From the NCBI GenBank assembly GCA_036362985.1, contig JAYGXS010000001.1:11754889-11818888 (forward strand): a stretch of 64,000 bases of DNA, written 5' to 3'. Positions within the stretch are counted from its first letter, which is position 1. The number at the start of each line of letters is the position of its first letter. Of this stretch, positions 19,605 through 29,849 are shown piece by piece. The DNA comes from Ligula intestinalis. Taxonomy: Eukaryota; Platyhelminthes; Cestoda; Diphyllobothriidea; Diphyllobothriidae. Made by a program: the position numbers and the translations under genes. The notes beneath the pieces were generated by a model that saw only the letters and a list, made by a program, of their open reading frames with translations, was not told where the DNA came from and ran no database searches.

Positions 19605-20375
19605 ACATCCGCGATAGAATAAAACCGTGGAAGTCTAAGCGAGATATTACCAGGGATTGTTGAAATGGACTATCTCGTCCAGTCAAAGCACCAGGACAAC
19701 ACGAATTAGCTTCTACTAAGAGAAGCTTTGTGCCGACCTACCGGACTAAATCACCTTTGATAATCTCGTCACGATTCCTTGCCTGAACTATTTTTTAACG
19801 CGACGGAGCCAACACTGCATGTCTAAATCGATATTAAGCTTGTTCCAAGTTTTTCAACATTAAGTTTATCGACCTACTGGACTTTCTTATTGCTTTTACA
19901 GCATAGGATTCGTAAGATATAATGTGTTTGTTGTGAGGAAATTATTATTAACATCAGATTTTGGTGTGACGTAATTTTGTTTAACTTCTTGCAGATGTAA
20001 GCGACTTTTCGCTCATAAGGATGAGGAAAACAAGGAGAATGTTCTATGCGCGTTCAGAAAATGACAGTTCTTGTCTTCCACAAAGGTATAATGAGTCCGG
20101 CTGCCATTTGGTCGCTTAATGTCACGAGAATGTAGATCGCATGAGCTTGTCAAGAAATTGTACTTTTAAATAACTTTGTTAGATGTCTAAGGTCACCTGG
20201 GATCGCCGCTAAATGACGTGCCTTGATTAAAGGTCAGAATGCGCCCTTGGATGTCAACGTAGTATGACGACAGAAACGGAACACCCTGCCCCTCCCCGTT
20301 TGTTGTCTTTGACAGTGTCTTCGTCTGTGTCTCCTCCAACCTCCGCTCTTGTTGAATTTATCTTGACACTGGACC
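19605..20375. other. Nothing recognised
   Basis: No supported feature. Confidence 0.4.
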
Positions 20376-20399
20376 CAAGTGGGGGGATGGGGAGAGAGT

Positions 20400-20530
20400 G
20401 ACAGAGATGCACCGAACATTTACTTTCACTATAGTCTAATGAAGTCCCTGCACCAACCTGCTGTGGAGCATTCGGTGGATACAGTCGAAAAAGATGGTCG
20501 AACTATCATCGTGTTTAACTCCGACTTCGC
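20400..20530 (+). repeat. Dispersed repeat R, end part
   Basis: TTTCACTATAGTCTAATG followed by GATGGTCGAACTATCATCG matches the same pair of motifs near 2,045-2,130, 36,713-36,800 and 51,408-51,495. Confidence 0.5.
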
Positions 20531-20539
20531 CTTATGGAA

Positions 20540-20830
20540 ACCACATAAGGAAGCAACAAAATGTATCGCTGCAGAGCTCGGCTTGGGTACCACCTATCGT
20601 TCGACAGCTACCATGCGTTCGCGAATCATGCAAGTAAAAAACCAAGTGTGTGTAGGTGAGCAATCTGGCGTCGTTTATCAAGTACCAAGTCGCGACTGCT
20701 CTCGCCATTATACAGGGTAGACCAGGCAACGACTTAGCTCGTAAATATTGGAGCACAAATGGGTGGTGCAAAATGGTGACCCAGTGTCCTAGAGAAGCAC
20801 TGGAGGCCTAAGTATCTGGCTCCAACTCCA
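20540..20830 (+). pseudogene. PLE connector and GIY-YIG start
   Basis: The frame reads AAELGLGTTYRSTATMRSRI, then GEQSGVVYQVPSRDCSRHYTG and stop. The first part is the connector before the endonuclease (compare GFGIAPRHKATMRGRV at 28.1 kb). The second is the GIY half (GVVY) and YTG in place of YIG. After the TAG it continues as TRQRLSS and EHKWVVQNGD, including the conserved Arg and Glu-His. Stops at the YIG motif and beyond show it is dead. Confidence 0.7.
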
Positions 20831-21099
20831 TTTACAGACACGTTGATATGCCCACCTGCTATCGCGCTCTTCGTTCGCGCGACGCATTTCCCAGCCAAGG
20901 ACGCACGCCACGACGGCGACGTGAGATGGTGTGGCGTGGACTCAACTTATCACAATGCTACCCACTTACCTCATCTCCTCCTAATTTTTTGTCATAGTTG
21001 GAATGCAAAACACGTCAGTTCTCGCTTCATTCTCATTGTCTCTGAAAATGGCCTCTTGTACGAAGCCGAAAGTTCAGACAAGTGCAAGTTTTGTGTCCA

Positions 21100-21200
21100 G
21101 AAGAAGACGACCCGATCGCTGGAACAATACTTTTATTCACCTGACGTTTCGACATCTGTCGTGGATTCATCATCAGAGACATTGGCAGAAAACGGTAGCA
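21100..21200 (-). ncRNA. Hammerhead-like motif, inverted pLTR
   Basis: Minus strand: stem I strand GUCU, core CUGAUGA (21,176-21,170), GAAA (21,150-21,147), CG, UC, then AGGU pairing with GUCU, an internal loop, and UUUU/AAAA. Stem II is imperfect (alternatives include CGAC-AGAU-GUCG). Sequence only; activity unknown. Confidence 0.5.
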
Positions 21201-21519
21201 GAAACGGCTGCGACGACGTGCAACGATTTGCTCAATTCATATTCGGTGCTGAGACACAATTTGGCCAAAGGAAGCCGCCACTTGGGGAACGGACAGGCCA
21301 TTGCGTCATCCTACGCCATCACCGGAGGGCGAGATGGCCAACCAATCATCATGCCTGAGTCCTTCGCGCGTGATAAAGATTCAGCAGGTCAGCGCCCGCA
21401 TGACTTCCAACAAACTATCAACGCGCAGGAGGGCAATTAACGTTACCTGTCCCTATATGTTTTCAGTAATGACTGTATCGTATAAATACTGCAAATTCCT
21501 GTGCATGTATTACCCGTTT

Positions 21520-21620
21520 CTTCTACCGTTTTCTGCTAATGTTTCTGATGACGAATCCGCGATGGATCTCGAAACGTCAGGCAAATAAAAGTATTGATCC
21601 AGCGATCGAGCTGTGTTCTT
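21520..21620 (+). ncRNA. Hammerhead-like motif, direct pLTR
   Basis: Core CUGAUGA (21,545-21,551), a stem II containing AUCCG/UGGAU with loop CGA, GAAA (21,571-21,574), CG, UC (cleavage expected after C21,578), then AGGC pairing with the upstream GUUU and AAAA with an upstream UUUU. Same design as the copies at 21.15 and 34.77 kb. Confidence 0.55.
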
Positions 21621-21929
21621 CTCAATTACTTCCTGGGACTCGCCCATTCGCTTGTATTAGCAGCTTTGTGTCCGTGATCGCGCCTTCAGATTCCTTGCAA
21701 TATATTGTCTTTTTATTGATTGGCCGCAGTCGGACTTGGATAAGGGGACTGGACTGGTCGTCTTAGTAGAACATAGGAATAGGAACGGCCCGTTCACTTA
21801 GGATAGGTGGCCTCGTGATAAATTTCGGAAAAGCTGAACATTCTCGAGTCATATACCTAATACCAACCCTAATATAAGACGAATCTATAGAAGCTAAGGC
21901 TACGACGGTTATCGCCTTAACACCTACAA

Positions 21930-22140
21930 TTTTCCAGACCCTGGTTCCTTAGGAGATTGGAGAGAAGACGGTGGAAAGGCGAGAGTAGACGGAACAGTGT
22001 ATTGTTTACAGAAGAGTTAGGGTGAAGTTGCCAGTCCGTCCGGCATGGCTGTTTGGCCGGAGGGTGCATGAGCGCACGGCCTCCAGCCCATCTCGCTTAG
22101 AGCCAATTTCCAAGTGAGGTCTTAGAATAGTCGGGCCAGA
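21930..22140 (-). repeat. Dispersed repeat K
   Basis: Contains CCAGACCCTGGTTCCTTAGGAG, GAGAGAAGACGGTGGAAAGGCG and GAGTAGACGGAACAGTGTATTG in the same order as 14,805-15,000, then GCATGAGCGCACGGCC. It is followed at 22,144-22,161 by a short GA run. Confidence 0.7.
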
Positions 22141-22364
22141 AGACAGAGAGAGAGAGAGAGCTTTCATTGGCTAGGTCGGCCTGGATATTTTGGGCAAAGC
22201 GGCAACTGGCGTCGGGCACGCGTGCAAGCTCCCCATTCGTCGCCTCATAGATGCGGGAACTATGATTGGCTGATCGAGACCTCGAGAAACCGCATCGGTT
22301 AGCCTTTGAGAAAGTGCACTTTGACGCGAGCTAGTCAGCCAGGCACGACCCGCTACAAATCTGT

Positions 22365-22625
22365 AACCTTGATCTTAACCCTCTCCATACTCTAAACCTA
22401 AACATTATATTTAATACACGCCCATGCCTTGATCATTAACGTACTCTTGACTATAACCCCAACGCTGACCTTAGCCGCAGAATTAAACGTAACCCTAACT
22501 CAGCCCGAACCCCTCATTGATCCTAAATCTAATTTCCTCGGAATGTGGTACCGCAACGCCACATATTTTGTGGGCGGTCACTGTTCCCGTGCCCTATTCA
22601 GGCGGGCATGCCAGTTAACTTTTCA
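22365..22625 (-). mobile_element. Relative of the telomere-like MITE
   Basis: From 22,370 to 22,530 the sequence steps through degenerate CTTAACCCT/CTAAACCTAAA hexamers. It ends with ATCTAATTTCCTCGGAATGT, CGCCACATATTTTGTG and CACTGTTCCCGTGCCCTAT-TCAGGC, matching in reverse the left end of the element at 51,681-51,985. The other end is not preserved. Confidence 0.6.
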
Positions 22626-22704
22626 TGGACATGTATCGGTCGTCTTCTGACACCTTGCGCTGGAAACACGACATCAGCCGTTTACCTTCCGATGGCGAGT
22701 GAAA

Positions 22705-23215
22705 ACGTGGCCCTGTAGTGGTTCCACAATCCACCTCCTCGAAACGCGAGACTCCACAGTAGTGGTCTCGCAGGGGCAATTTTGGTCACCCAGTTGCGTT
22801 CGACCCGCCGCGATGGCCATGTGCGTACGCGACGCGAGACCTTTGCCCTCGCGCGTTAGGGACGTACACATGTACCTCAGACTGGTCGGGCCAATCAGCA
22901 TCCTGAAGCCGACTCACACGTCGCTCGTTCTGGGGCCCTTGTGACAATTCCTGCACTGACGGACTCTCGGGATTCCGCCCCATCAGAGTGCTGACGTAGG
23001 CAGCGCCGTCGGCCACTTTGACGACCCCACGCTCCCACATGGTCCTAGCGGTCGAAAGCCATGCCAGACCGAGTGGCAACTTCCTCCATACTCTTCTGTA
23101 CACAGTTTACTGTTCCGAACACTCTGGCCTTCGCAGGACTTCCCTCCTCTCCTAAGGAACCTGTCCTGACAGATCGCAGTCGTTAGGGTTAAACCTGAAT
23201 GGCCTTAACACTTCG
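22705..23215 (+). repeat. Dispersed repeat K, full-length type
   Basis: Starts TGTAGTGGTTCCACAATCC, passes a GGGGCAATTTTGGTCACCCAG block shared with 58,515-58,540, then CTCTTCTGTACACAGTTTACTG, CTCCTAAGGAACC and a TTAGGG...CTTAACAC end. It is about 510 bp long, among the longest K copies here. Confidence 0.7.
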
Positions 23216-25075
23216 CGGTAGCCCCACCTAATCCTTGCCTTGCCTTGACTAAATACCTACTTAGGCCATTCACTTAAGCTTAATTAAACCTTCTTTGCCC
23301 TTCGCTAATTCCCCGTCGAGTATCGCTCATTTTTTTAACGGTAATATTGAGGCTAGGTTTAAGTGTCAGAGCCACAGTTCGAGGTTATGCTTAAAGTTAT
23401 AATAAGTCTTATGGGGTTTGGCTTAGGCTATCGAGGTTATCATCTTCGATTACATCTACAGTCATGATCCTTAGAAAAGTCGGATTTGACTATGTGTTCT
23501 TCTTCCCTCCTCCTAAGATGTGAGTGGTTTCCAAAATTTTGGGATCAGTTTGTCTGAACTACCTTACCAGTGCCCATATTTTTCATTTTATCCGGCCATT
23601 TACAGCTCCTCATTTCCGGTATTTGAAATTGCGCGCTCGCATTTTGCGCTTTGTTGACGTATTTAAACAAGCTAATTCCGTAAGCATATGCTTAAGTCAT
23701 GTTTCCTTAAAATGGCTACCTGTCAGTCCTACTAATTCCACCCATAAAACGCATACTAGCGACATTCCCATAATACGGAAGCACATACTTCTCGTTTCCT
23801 GAGTCGGGGCCGTATACCCGATCGTCTCCGTCTCACTTCGGTTTTATTATTACTACAACTGCCTTCTGAGTTGTTCGTATACCCTGTTTTTCTCATGTTC
23901 TGTCGGAGTAAAGATTAAGCTACTTAGTTTTCTATACCTACTCCTGGTTTGGAAAGTTGATCACTATAAAACCATCCCATCTCGACACGACATCCAGATT
24001 TTACTTTTGAGCTATCAGTTCAGTTTATTTAGGGGAAATGGACATGAGCTTTTGAGTACCTTTAGCGGAGCCTTCAAATGTAATCTAAGCGAAAAGAAAT
24101 TACTAATTGAGAGCATTTAGTTGAAAAAGACGCGGGAAATGGATGGATCATTTCTTTGTGGTGGATTGTCTTCCGGTGAAAACGCCACGTATAGGAAAGT
24201 TCCCTAACTTGATGAAGAATCACCCTCATCTCCGCTGGGCCCGACAACCCTCTCGCGTGAATACATATCGAACGGCAGCCAACAACCAGAAAATTAATAA
24301 ATAAACACAGAGAGACCTGAATGTTTATCATGGGCTTATGTATTAGCGACAACGAATCATAACCTTAACCTTCTTGTCTGGACGCTCCTGGATCTTAATC
24401 TGAGTTGGGAACCTTGAGGCACATTGAGTCTCAGCGTTCATTCCAGAAAGACTTGTCTTAATTTTTTCATCTAATTAAAACGGCTGTGCAAGGAAGTCTT
24501 GCTTTGATGCAGGGCAGGAAAGGGTACAAAGCATAGCACAATAGAAAATGCGATACAACATTTACGTGTGTGGAAACTTAGCGTAAACGAACTTTTACGT
24601 TATAAAGCCATCGAAGAACGGTGTAAAAAATGTGCACTACTTAAGTACTACTTCAACACAACTGGCTGCAAATTTTGCAGGCGATCGAAAAGGAGATCAC
24701 CCAAAAGCCCTCATCGTGGCATAACTAAAATAACTTGAGATTATGCTGCATGCGAACACATATTATAACCCTATCAACGTAATTCTTACTAAGTTCTGCG
24801 ACTATTTCCATGTTAACCCATTACCTCCCATAATTTTAACCACTTTGATTTTTGTAATGAAACTTGGATACCTATGATTTTTCAAACTTGTATATACATT
24901 AATTTAAATCAAATTTTAAAAAATCTTACGTCGATATCAGAGAAATATACCTAATGAATATAGCATGAAGGTTAAATATGCGTATATACAGACACATATT
25001 TGCGAAAGCTCTTAATTTTTAAGTGATCTCATATGAGAGCACCGAGAGGTAATGGGTAAAGCGTTAAAAGTCAAC
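23216..25075. other. Nothing recognised
   Basis: A long AT-rich stretch with scattered short frames and no motif, repeat relation or exon-like signal that I can support. Confidence 0.4.
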
Positions 25076-25079
25076 TCTG

Positions 25080-25600
25080 TTAACAAATGTTTTCAGGAAT
25101 TCATCACCGAATCTATACAATTGCACAGATGTGAGAGTTAGACGTGGTCTTTTAATGCACGTCATTTGATCCCGCCGCTTGCCGAGGTCAGTAGGCTGAA
25201 ACCATTGGGTCTGAGGAAGGGGAAAAGTTCAGTGGACTGTAGGTAATGATCATGCGTCGAGCATGCGAAGTGAACAAGTGTCATCAGGGGGTGGGAGTGA
25301 CATACGAATGGCGACTGAATTCAGCGCCAGTCACCGAAGAGAAAGCCCCTGCATGAACGTCTATTGTTAGCACAGCACTGGATTTGCTAGGCATAAAGCC
25401 ACTACCTCGGTTGTTGCTGGTACTCTTTGGCGTAGGCCCTTTGGGAAGTTGGCTGGTACCCGGTTGACAACCTGACAGACTCCGTTAGGAATGACTCGGT
25501 AATGAGAATTGAGAATAGAACTCGAAATCGATCTAGGTTCATCTTTACTCACCCAGATGGATATGTGTTCACGTATTCTCTTATAAATGCAGTCTTATGC
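25080..25600 (-). mobile_element. PLE-B GIY-YIG end and 3' region
   Basis: The minus strand from about 25,597 reads RIREHISIWVSKDEPRS, ISSSILNSHYRVIP, FPKGLRQRVPATTEVVALCLANP, ending near 25,367. This is the C-terminal half of the PLE-B endonuclease, followed on the same strand by a 3' region that matches 45,130-44,765 and 43,235-42,890 (for example the ATGATCA and GTGATGAATTC stretches). No intact GIY-YIG signature remains. Confidence 0.65.
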
Positions 25601-25604
25601 ATAT

Positions 25605-26415
25605 GAATTCCTTTTCTGCTGCTGGAGTGGTAGGCAGAAGGGGATGACGTGCTCATAAGACTGCCCGTGAGGACGGCCGAGTCATATCTCGGGCCGTCCT
25701 GAGGACAAGAGAACAAAGGCCGGGGTCTGCCATCCATGAGGTCATACCTGGCCAAGGGCAAAGCGCGTGCGCCAAACGTCACGATGAAGACACGATAGCT
25801 GGGACAAGATGGTTCCTCGCATGGACCACTAGCGGAGGAGCCAATAGGGAACAAAGGCTGTCGGTCCTTAAATACGACGCCGCGGACAGGAGGCGCACTC
25901 TCTTGCTGGAGACGCGCTACCGGCGGCACGAGATTCTGCTGCTAGCTACCCGGGACGCGGCTGCTAGCGACATGGAACGCTGTTGGCCGAAACGACGACA
26001 GAACTCAAGCTGCTGACAAACACAGAGTGCAAGCTCTTGGACACACAGGAAACATAGCTGATGTACTAGTAGAAGTGACCGTAACATACTAGCTGCTTTC
26101 CTCTTCTGCCTTCTCCTCCTAACACGTAACTGGGAAATATAACCAGTTTTGAGACAGGAACACACAAGATTATGACAATTGGCGATGCAGGTGAGATCAA
26201 CCAAGGTTATAGCACTGCCCTTCTTAGGCAACGCAGCAAACGACCTGACAGGATGAGTTCTGAAGGTTGCGATCACATCTGTTTTTTATATGCTATTTTT
26301 TTATGAACTCCCCCTCTTACGCTTAGGGGATAAAGATGCATTCTCGTTGACGGTCAGATCGACGTGCATTTGCTGCTTCAATTGTTCCCGTAGATCGAGA
26401 TATAGAGGCTGAACA
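25605..26415. other. GC-richer stretch, identity unknown
   Basis: Two minus-strand frames (25,549-25,929 and 25,917-26,276) overlap here but carry no domain I recognise. It lies between two divergently oriented PLE-B copies, so it may be decayed PLE-B 5' sequence. I cannot show that. Confidence 0.3.
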
Positions 26416-26424
26416 AGGATGCAT

Positions 26425-26760
26425 CTGAAAATGTGGATATATGAGTGCGTCGCACGAGTCGGCGCTTGGCCGAAAGAATACGGGAACACCTCCCGGCATG
26501 GCTAGGCAAAGGTGAAATCAAAAGTATCAACAGTTCTATCCTTGCCTATATGGTTCACTCCGGACATCGTGTGGACCCCAGTGAAGCCTTTAAGGTAATT
26601 TACAAGGTCCCGCAAAAATACACTAAGTCTCTGGGTCAACGTTTGCTAGCAAAAGCAGAAGCAACCGCGATCCGGTTGAGGAAGCCGGTTGTGTGCGCGT
26701 AAAAGAACCTTCTGCAAGCTCCGAACTTGGCATGTCCAACGGTTAAGTAATTGCATGCAT
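26425..26760 (+). pseudogene. PLE-B GIY-YIG fragment, copy 1
   Basis: RTSRRLAERIREHLPAWLGK is followed by KSINSSILAYMVHSGHRVD, EAFKVIYKVPQKYTKSL and GQRLLAKAEATAIRLRKPV. It is open for 85 codons and ends in TAA just before the LPW terminus (degraded to LAWP at about 26,735). The YIG motif lies at the very start and is damaged (ATATGAG). It lies head-to-tail with copy 2 at 26,890. Confidence 0.75.
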
Positions 26761-26884
26761 CATTACGCCTTAGGATTGGCTCCCGCTTGTTAGGAAAGAA
26801 GATCGATCAATTATTTAAATTTAAACCTCCCATGTAAATGTATGGCCTGAGGATAATTTACGAAAGTGTACACTCGCCAAATGC

Positions 26885-27438
26885 TGTTCTGAAAAAAAAC
26901 ATACTCGCCTAGCTAGTTAAAGATGAAAGTAGATCGATTTCAGGTTCTATTATCACACACCTGGATCATACTAACTACCGAGCCGATCCCAACGAAGCCT
27001 TTCAGGTATTCTACCGAACATCAACCAACGTCCCTAAGGGGCTACGCCAACGAGTACTAAAAAACAGCCGGAGCAGTGGCTATACGGCTAGTAGATACCG
27101 CGTTATACTGTCAGAAAGCGCTAATACAGATGGCTTCTCTTCCATGGCGGACACCGCCCTCAGTTGGTGGCCGCATTTCACCCATATTCACCCCTTTGAT
27201 TACCATTGTTCACTCCACGCACATGACAATGGTCTTTAATCTTTTTATGGTAAAAAAAAACACTTGAGAATGTTTGGTAAAATTCCTCGAGATAGGTCAG
27301 TTACTGTTTATGGTCAAATGTTTACCACCTATGTTTATAGTTACATCACAGTTAATCAAGCGATACTTTCCGATCAAACTTACTAGCGGTAAATGACACG
27401 AAATAAATTTGGAGTCACACACAGCTCTGTCCACCATA
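26885..27438 (+). mobile_element. PLE-B GIY-YIG fragment, copy 2, with 3' tail
   Basis: The frame reads NILA-stop-LVKDESRSISGSI (a TGG to TAG change in the AWL motif), then THLDHTNYRADPNEAFQV, GLRQRVL, a frame change, AVAIRLVD and KALIQMASLPW (to about 27,149). The tail from about 27,130 to 27,438 is repeated at 29,920-30,245 (CCTCGAGATAGGTCAGTTACTG, CACACAGCTCTGT, CCATAAAGTTC). PLE-A is inserted at its end (27,448). Confidence 0.75.
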
Positions 27439-27454
27439 AAGTTCTTTTAGATTG

Positions 27455-27540
27455 AGAAGAAATAGTTTCGATCACCAGAATCGTAGTTTTATTTGTCTGA
27501 GCTTTCGAACTCTTGCGGTAGTCCATCGTCAGAGATAAAA
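27455..27540 (-). ncRNA. Hammerhead-like motif, left arm
   Basis: Minus strand: core CUGACGA (27,532-27,526), one extra U, a 5-bp stem II GGACU/AGUUC, GAAA (27,506-27,503), GC, UC, then AGAC. Stem I strand UCU pairs with AGA, followed by a mismatch and UUU/AAA-type pairing. Compare GGCUUC/GGAGCC in the same place at 41.09 kb. Confidence 0.55.
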
Positions 27541-27690
27541 CCGTCAACGAAAGCCAGCGAAGTTTATAGGGGGTAAGGATCAATTAGCCGTCAACAAAAG
27601 CAGGCAAAAAGTACAGGGGGAAGGTGCCAATTAATCGTCAAAACAAGCAAAATGTATAAAGGAAGGGGTCAATTATCCGTCATAGGGGCA
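27538..27690 (-). repeat. Minisatellite in PLE-A 3' region, 3 units
   Basis: Units of about 41-49 bp, each beginning (minus strand) TGACGGNTAATTG and ending with a GCTTGCTTTCGT-like block. Starts near 27,686, 27,640, 27,600 and 27,545. It is the mirror image of the five-unit array at 28,582-28,815. Confidence 0.75.
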
Positions 27691-27699
27691 CGGATGGGG

Positions 27700-27960
27700 G
27701 GGGAGGTGAGAGGGAGGGATGGGCAGGACCACCAGTGCCGTGAGTCTGGAGATACCTATGCAGAGCAACATATGAGGGCGCCAGCTCGATGCATCGGTTA
27801 ACTGAGTTGTCATCCTAGGCCCAGGCTTCAATCTGTTCTCGGCCCATCTTGCTGCTTGCGTGGGCAATTATCCTCGCAGCTGCGAAGTTGAACTCGTGAC
27901 CCATCTCGTAGGTGTGGGCGGCCACTTGCGAAGATTCATCACCCCATCGAACAGCCGATA
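27700..27960 (-). pseudogene. PLE-A GIY-YIG C-terminus, left arm
   Basis: The reverse complement gives the same protein end as 28,310-28,560 (the SSQVAAHTYEMGHEFNF and INRCIELAPSY region). A TAG falls just after the EAWA helix. It starts abruptly at about 27,960, where homology to the right arm stops. Confidence 0.75.
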
Positions 27961-28017
27961 AGTGTTCGTTTGTGTTCGTGTTTGCCTGACCAGTTTATGT
28001 AGAATGGCTATCCTAAA

Positions 28018-28585
28018 GCCTTCATAAGCCGATGCCTACGTGCCCGCCCTCCCAGAACCACCCCCACGATTTGGCATGCGCCACCATATATCAAGGCCGT
28101 TTCGGAAGCGACCGAGCGTATTGCCGCAGGAATAGGTTTTGGAATCGCACCGCGTCACAAGGCTACAATGCGCGGCCGGGTCATACTGATCAAGGATCGA
28201 TTAAATCCCATTGAGGAGTCGGGTGTAGGGTATTGCATACCATGTCTAAACTGTCTAAACGGGACAAACTAGACGCATGCTTGGTTCGCACATACACGAA
28301 CACAAATCGGCTCTTCGACGGGGTGATGAATCTTCGCAAGTGGCCGCCCACACCTACGAGATGGGTCACGAGTTCAACTTCGCAGCTGCGAGGATAATTG
28401 CCCGCGCAAGCAGCAAGACGGGCCGAGAACTGATAGAAGCCTGGGCCTTGGATGACAACTCAATTAACCGATGCATCGAGCTGGCACCCTCATATGTTGC
28501 TCTGCACAGGTATCTCCAGACTCACGGCACTGGTGGTCCTGTCCATCCCTCCCTCCCTCTCACCTCCTACCGCGCGCCCCTATGA
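28018..28585 (+). pseudogene. PLE-A connector and GIY-YIG, right arm
   Basis: From 28,018: FISRCLRARPP, IKAVSEATERIAAGIGFGI and EESGVGYCIPC (GIY degraded to GVGY). A stop at about 28,270 and a frame change follow, then MLGSHIHEHKSALRRGDE, SSQVAAHTYEMGHEFNF, RELIEAWALDDNSINRCIEL. The Glu of LIEAW is preserved and the paired His are present. The YIG motif was lost at the frame break. The last open part (28,277-28,585) is 102 codons. Confidence 0.8.
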
Positions 28586-28815
28586 CGGATAATTGACCCC
28601 TTCCCCCTATAAATGCTGTTTGCCTTCGTTGACGGTTAATTGCCCCCCCCCTATAGATGTTGCTTGCTTTCGTTGACGGTGTATTGACCCTTTCCCCTGT
28701 AAATTTTGCTTGTTTTGACGGTTAATTGGCACCTTTCCCCTGTACATTTAGCCTGCTTTCGTCGACGGTTAATTGATCCTTTCCCCCTATGAACGTTGCT
28801 TGCTTTCGTTGACGT
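28582..28815 (+). repeat. Minisatellite in PLE-A 3' region, 5 units
   Basis: Five units of 42-48 bp begin at about 28,582, 28,630, 28,674, 28,716 and 28,763, with a sixth partial start at 28,810. The unit is TGACGGTTAATTGACCC, a CCCCTATAAAT block and TTGCTTGCTTTCG. The left arm of the same insertion has three. Confidence 0.85.
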
Positions 28816-28907
28816 TTTTATCTCTGACGATGGAATCCCGCAATAGTTCGAAAGCCCAGACAAATAAAACTATGATTCCGCTGATCGATACTACTTTTTC
28901 TCAATCT
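28810..28907 (+). ncRNA. Hammerhead-like motif, right arm
   Basis: Core CUGACGA (28,824-28,830), GAAA (28,850-28,853), then GC and CC in place of GC and UC, so the residue before the expected cleavage site is altered. Stem II is reduced to GAAU/GUUC. Otherwise it matches the left arm. Confidence 0.5.
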
Positions 28908-28959
28908 GTGCACATACCTGGGATGCGAACCTTTGCCGCACTTAGTGCAAGTTCTTTGA

Positions 28960-29224
28960 ATAATTCATTCTGAGGAAGACGGTACTCTGCGGTTATACGC
29001 TGTCCACCACAGGTTAGACACTGTATTAATTTAAAATTAGCCTGAAAAAAACGGAAAATGCCGCTGGTTTACGACCTAAGTGCATGGTAAAACTTTAGCT
29101 ACTATTAAATAAAGCTTCTTTAACCCCTCAGTTTACAATTTGCCCGAGCTAGATTATCACTGCATACTAGATTCCAATTTCCTACATGTACGTACAGACC
29201 GCATTGTAGTATACTACTTGTTGG
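28960..29224. other. Nothing recognised
   Basis: No supported feature between the PLE-A right boundary and repeat D. Confidence 0.35.
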
Positions 29225-29445
29225 CCTTACCATTCATTATTATTATAAAACTTATCACTCCTAGCATTGACATGGTACCTCTAGTAGTGGTATGCTAGCC
29301 CTCGCAGTCTAAATCTAGTAGATACTAACACCGTCTTGGTGAATAGACGTTGGAGGGTAGAAACGAGGCCCACCATTGATGTGCTCCGAGCTTCAAACAT
29401 CCCGGTCCCCAATACTAACTGAGATCGAGGGAAAATGAGCCCAAC
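29225..29445 (+). repeat. Dispersed repeat D, copy 1
   Basis: Co-linear with 36,846-37,075: GGCCTTACCATTCATTATTA, CACTCCTAGCATTGACATG, TAGTAGTGGTATGCTAG, CTTGGTGAATAGACGTTGG, GTGCTCCGAGCTTCAAACAT. No coding identity is known to me. Confidence 0.55.
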
Positions 29446-29845
29446 GCTGACTCTAATAAGGGTTATTACTGACCATTTTCGCGTTAGTAATAGTACAAGC
29501 ACTACCATCACTCGGCTACACTGTTGGTAAGCAGCAATATAAATTTTAAAAAAATAACAACAGTATTATTATCGGACTCTGACTCCTTCAGTCTTTCCGG
29601 ACACCTCATGAAGGTGAGTGAGGACGGGTTATGCAGTAGTACCGGCGCAAAAGGCACTGTCACCTAAGACTCAGTTAGATAGTGCTTTGTGGCCTGCATC
29701 GGAGAAAGCGGCTTACGCCTGATTCCTGCTCGATCATCTCGACCCCGTCTTGTCACTGGTTCAAGCGGGGAAGGCGTTTAGAGATTGTAGGTGGCTGCTC
29801 GTCTTGTTTCACTAAACGTGGCTTAAGTCACCAGCCCTGCTCTTG
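29446..29845. other. Nothing recognised
   Basis: No supported feature. A short run TAAAAAAATAAC lies near 29,550. Confidence 0.35.
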
Positions 29846-29849
29846 GGCA

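Larger units (their letters stand above)
21099..21664 (+). mobile_element. PLE-A insertion with about 9-bp TSD
   Basis: TTTGTGTCC occurs at 21,090-21,098 and 21,665-21,673. Between them: an inverted pLTR piece (about 21,099-21,212, hammerhead core on the minus strand at 21,176-21,170), a scrap of the protein end (NDLLNSYSVLRHNLAK near 21,228-21,275, matching the 12-kb copy), 3' sequence, a direct pLTR with hammerhead (21,545-21,578) and a 41-nt extension (21,624-21,664) nearly identical to that of the 11.7-kb copy. Confidence 0.8.
27448..28948 (+). mobile_element. Palindromic PLE-A insertion with 9-bp TSD
   Basis: AAGTTCTTT at 27,439-27,447 and 28,949-28,957 brackets the element. The left arm (27,448-about 27,975) is an inverted copy of the 3' end: pLTR with hammerhead, three minisatellite units and the GIY-YIG C-terminus. 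The right arm (28,018-28,948) reads the connector, GIY-YIG, five minisatellite units, pLTR and a 41-nt extension (28,908-28,948). The arms are nearly identical where they overlap. The element sits in PLE-B tail sequence, and the copy at about 30,226 looks like the uninterrupted site. Confidence 0.85.

Noticed and set aside
20843..21440. Overlapping 171- and 145-codon frames as genes
   Set aside because: They read through an inverted PLE-A pLTR and the scrap of protein end next to it; only the short NDLLNSYSV stretch is real PLE coding sequence.
28582..28815. A CRISPR array
   Set aside because: The repeated units are contiguous imperfect minisatellite copies with no distinct spacers, and lie in the 3' part of a PLE.
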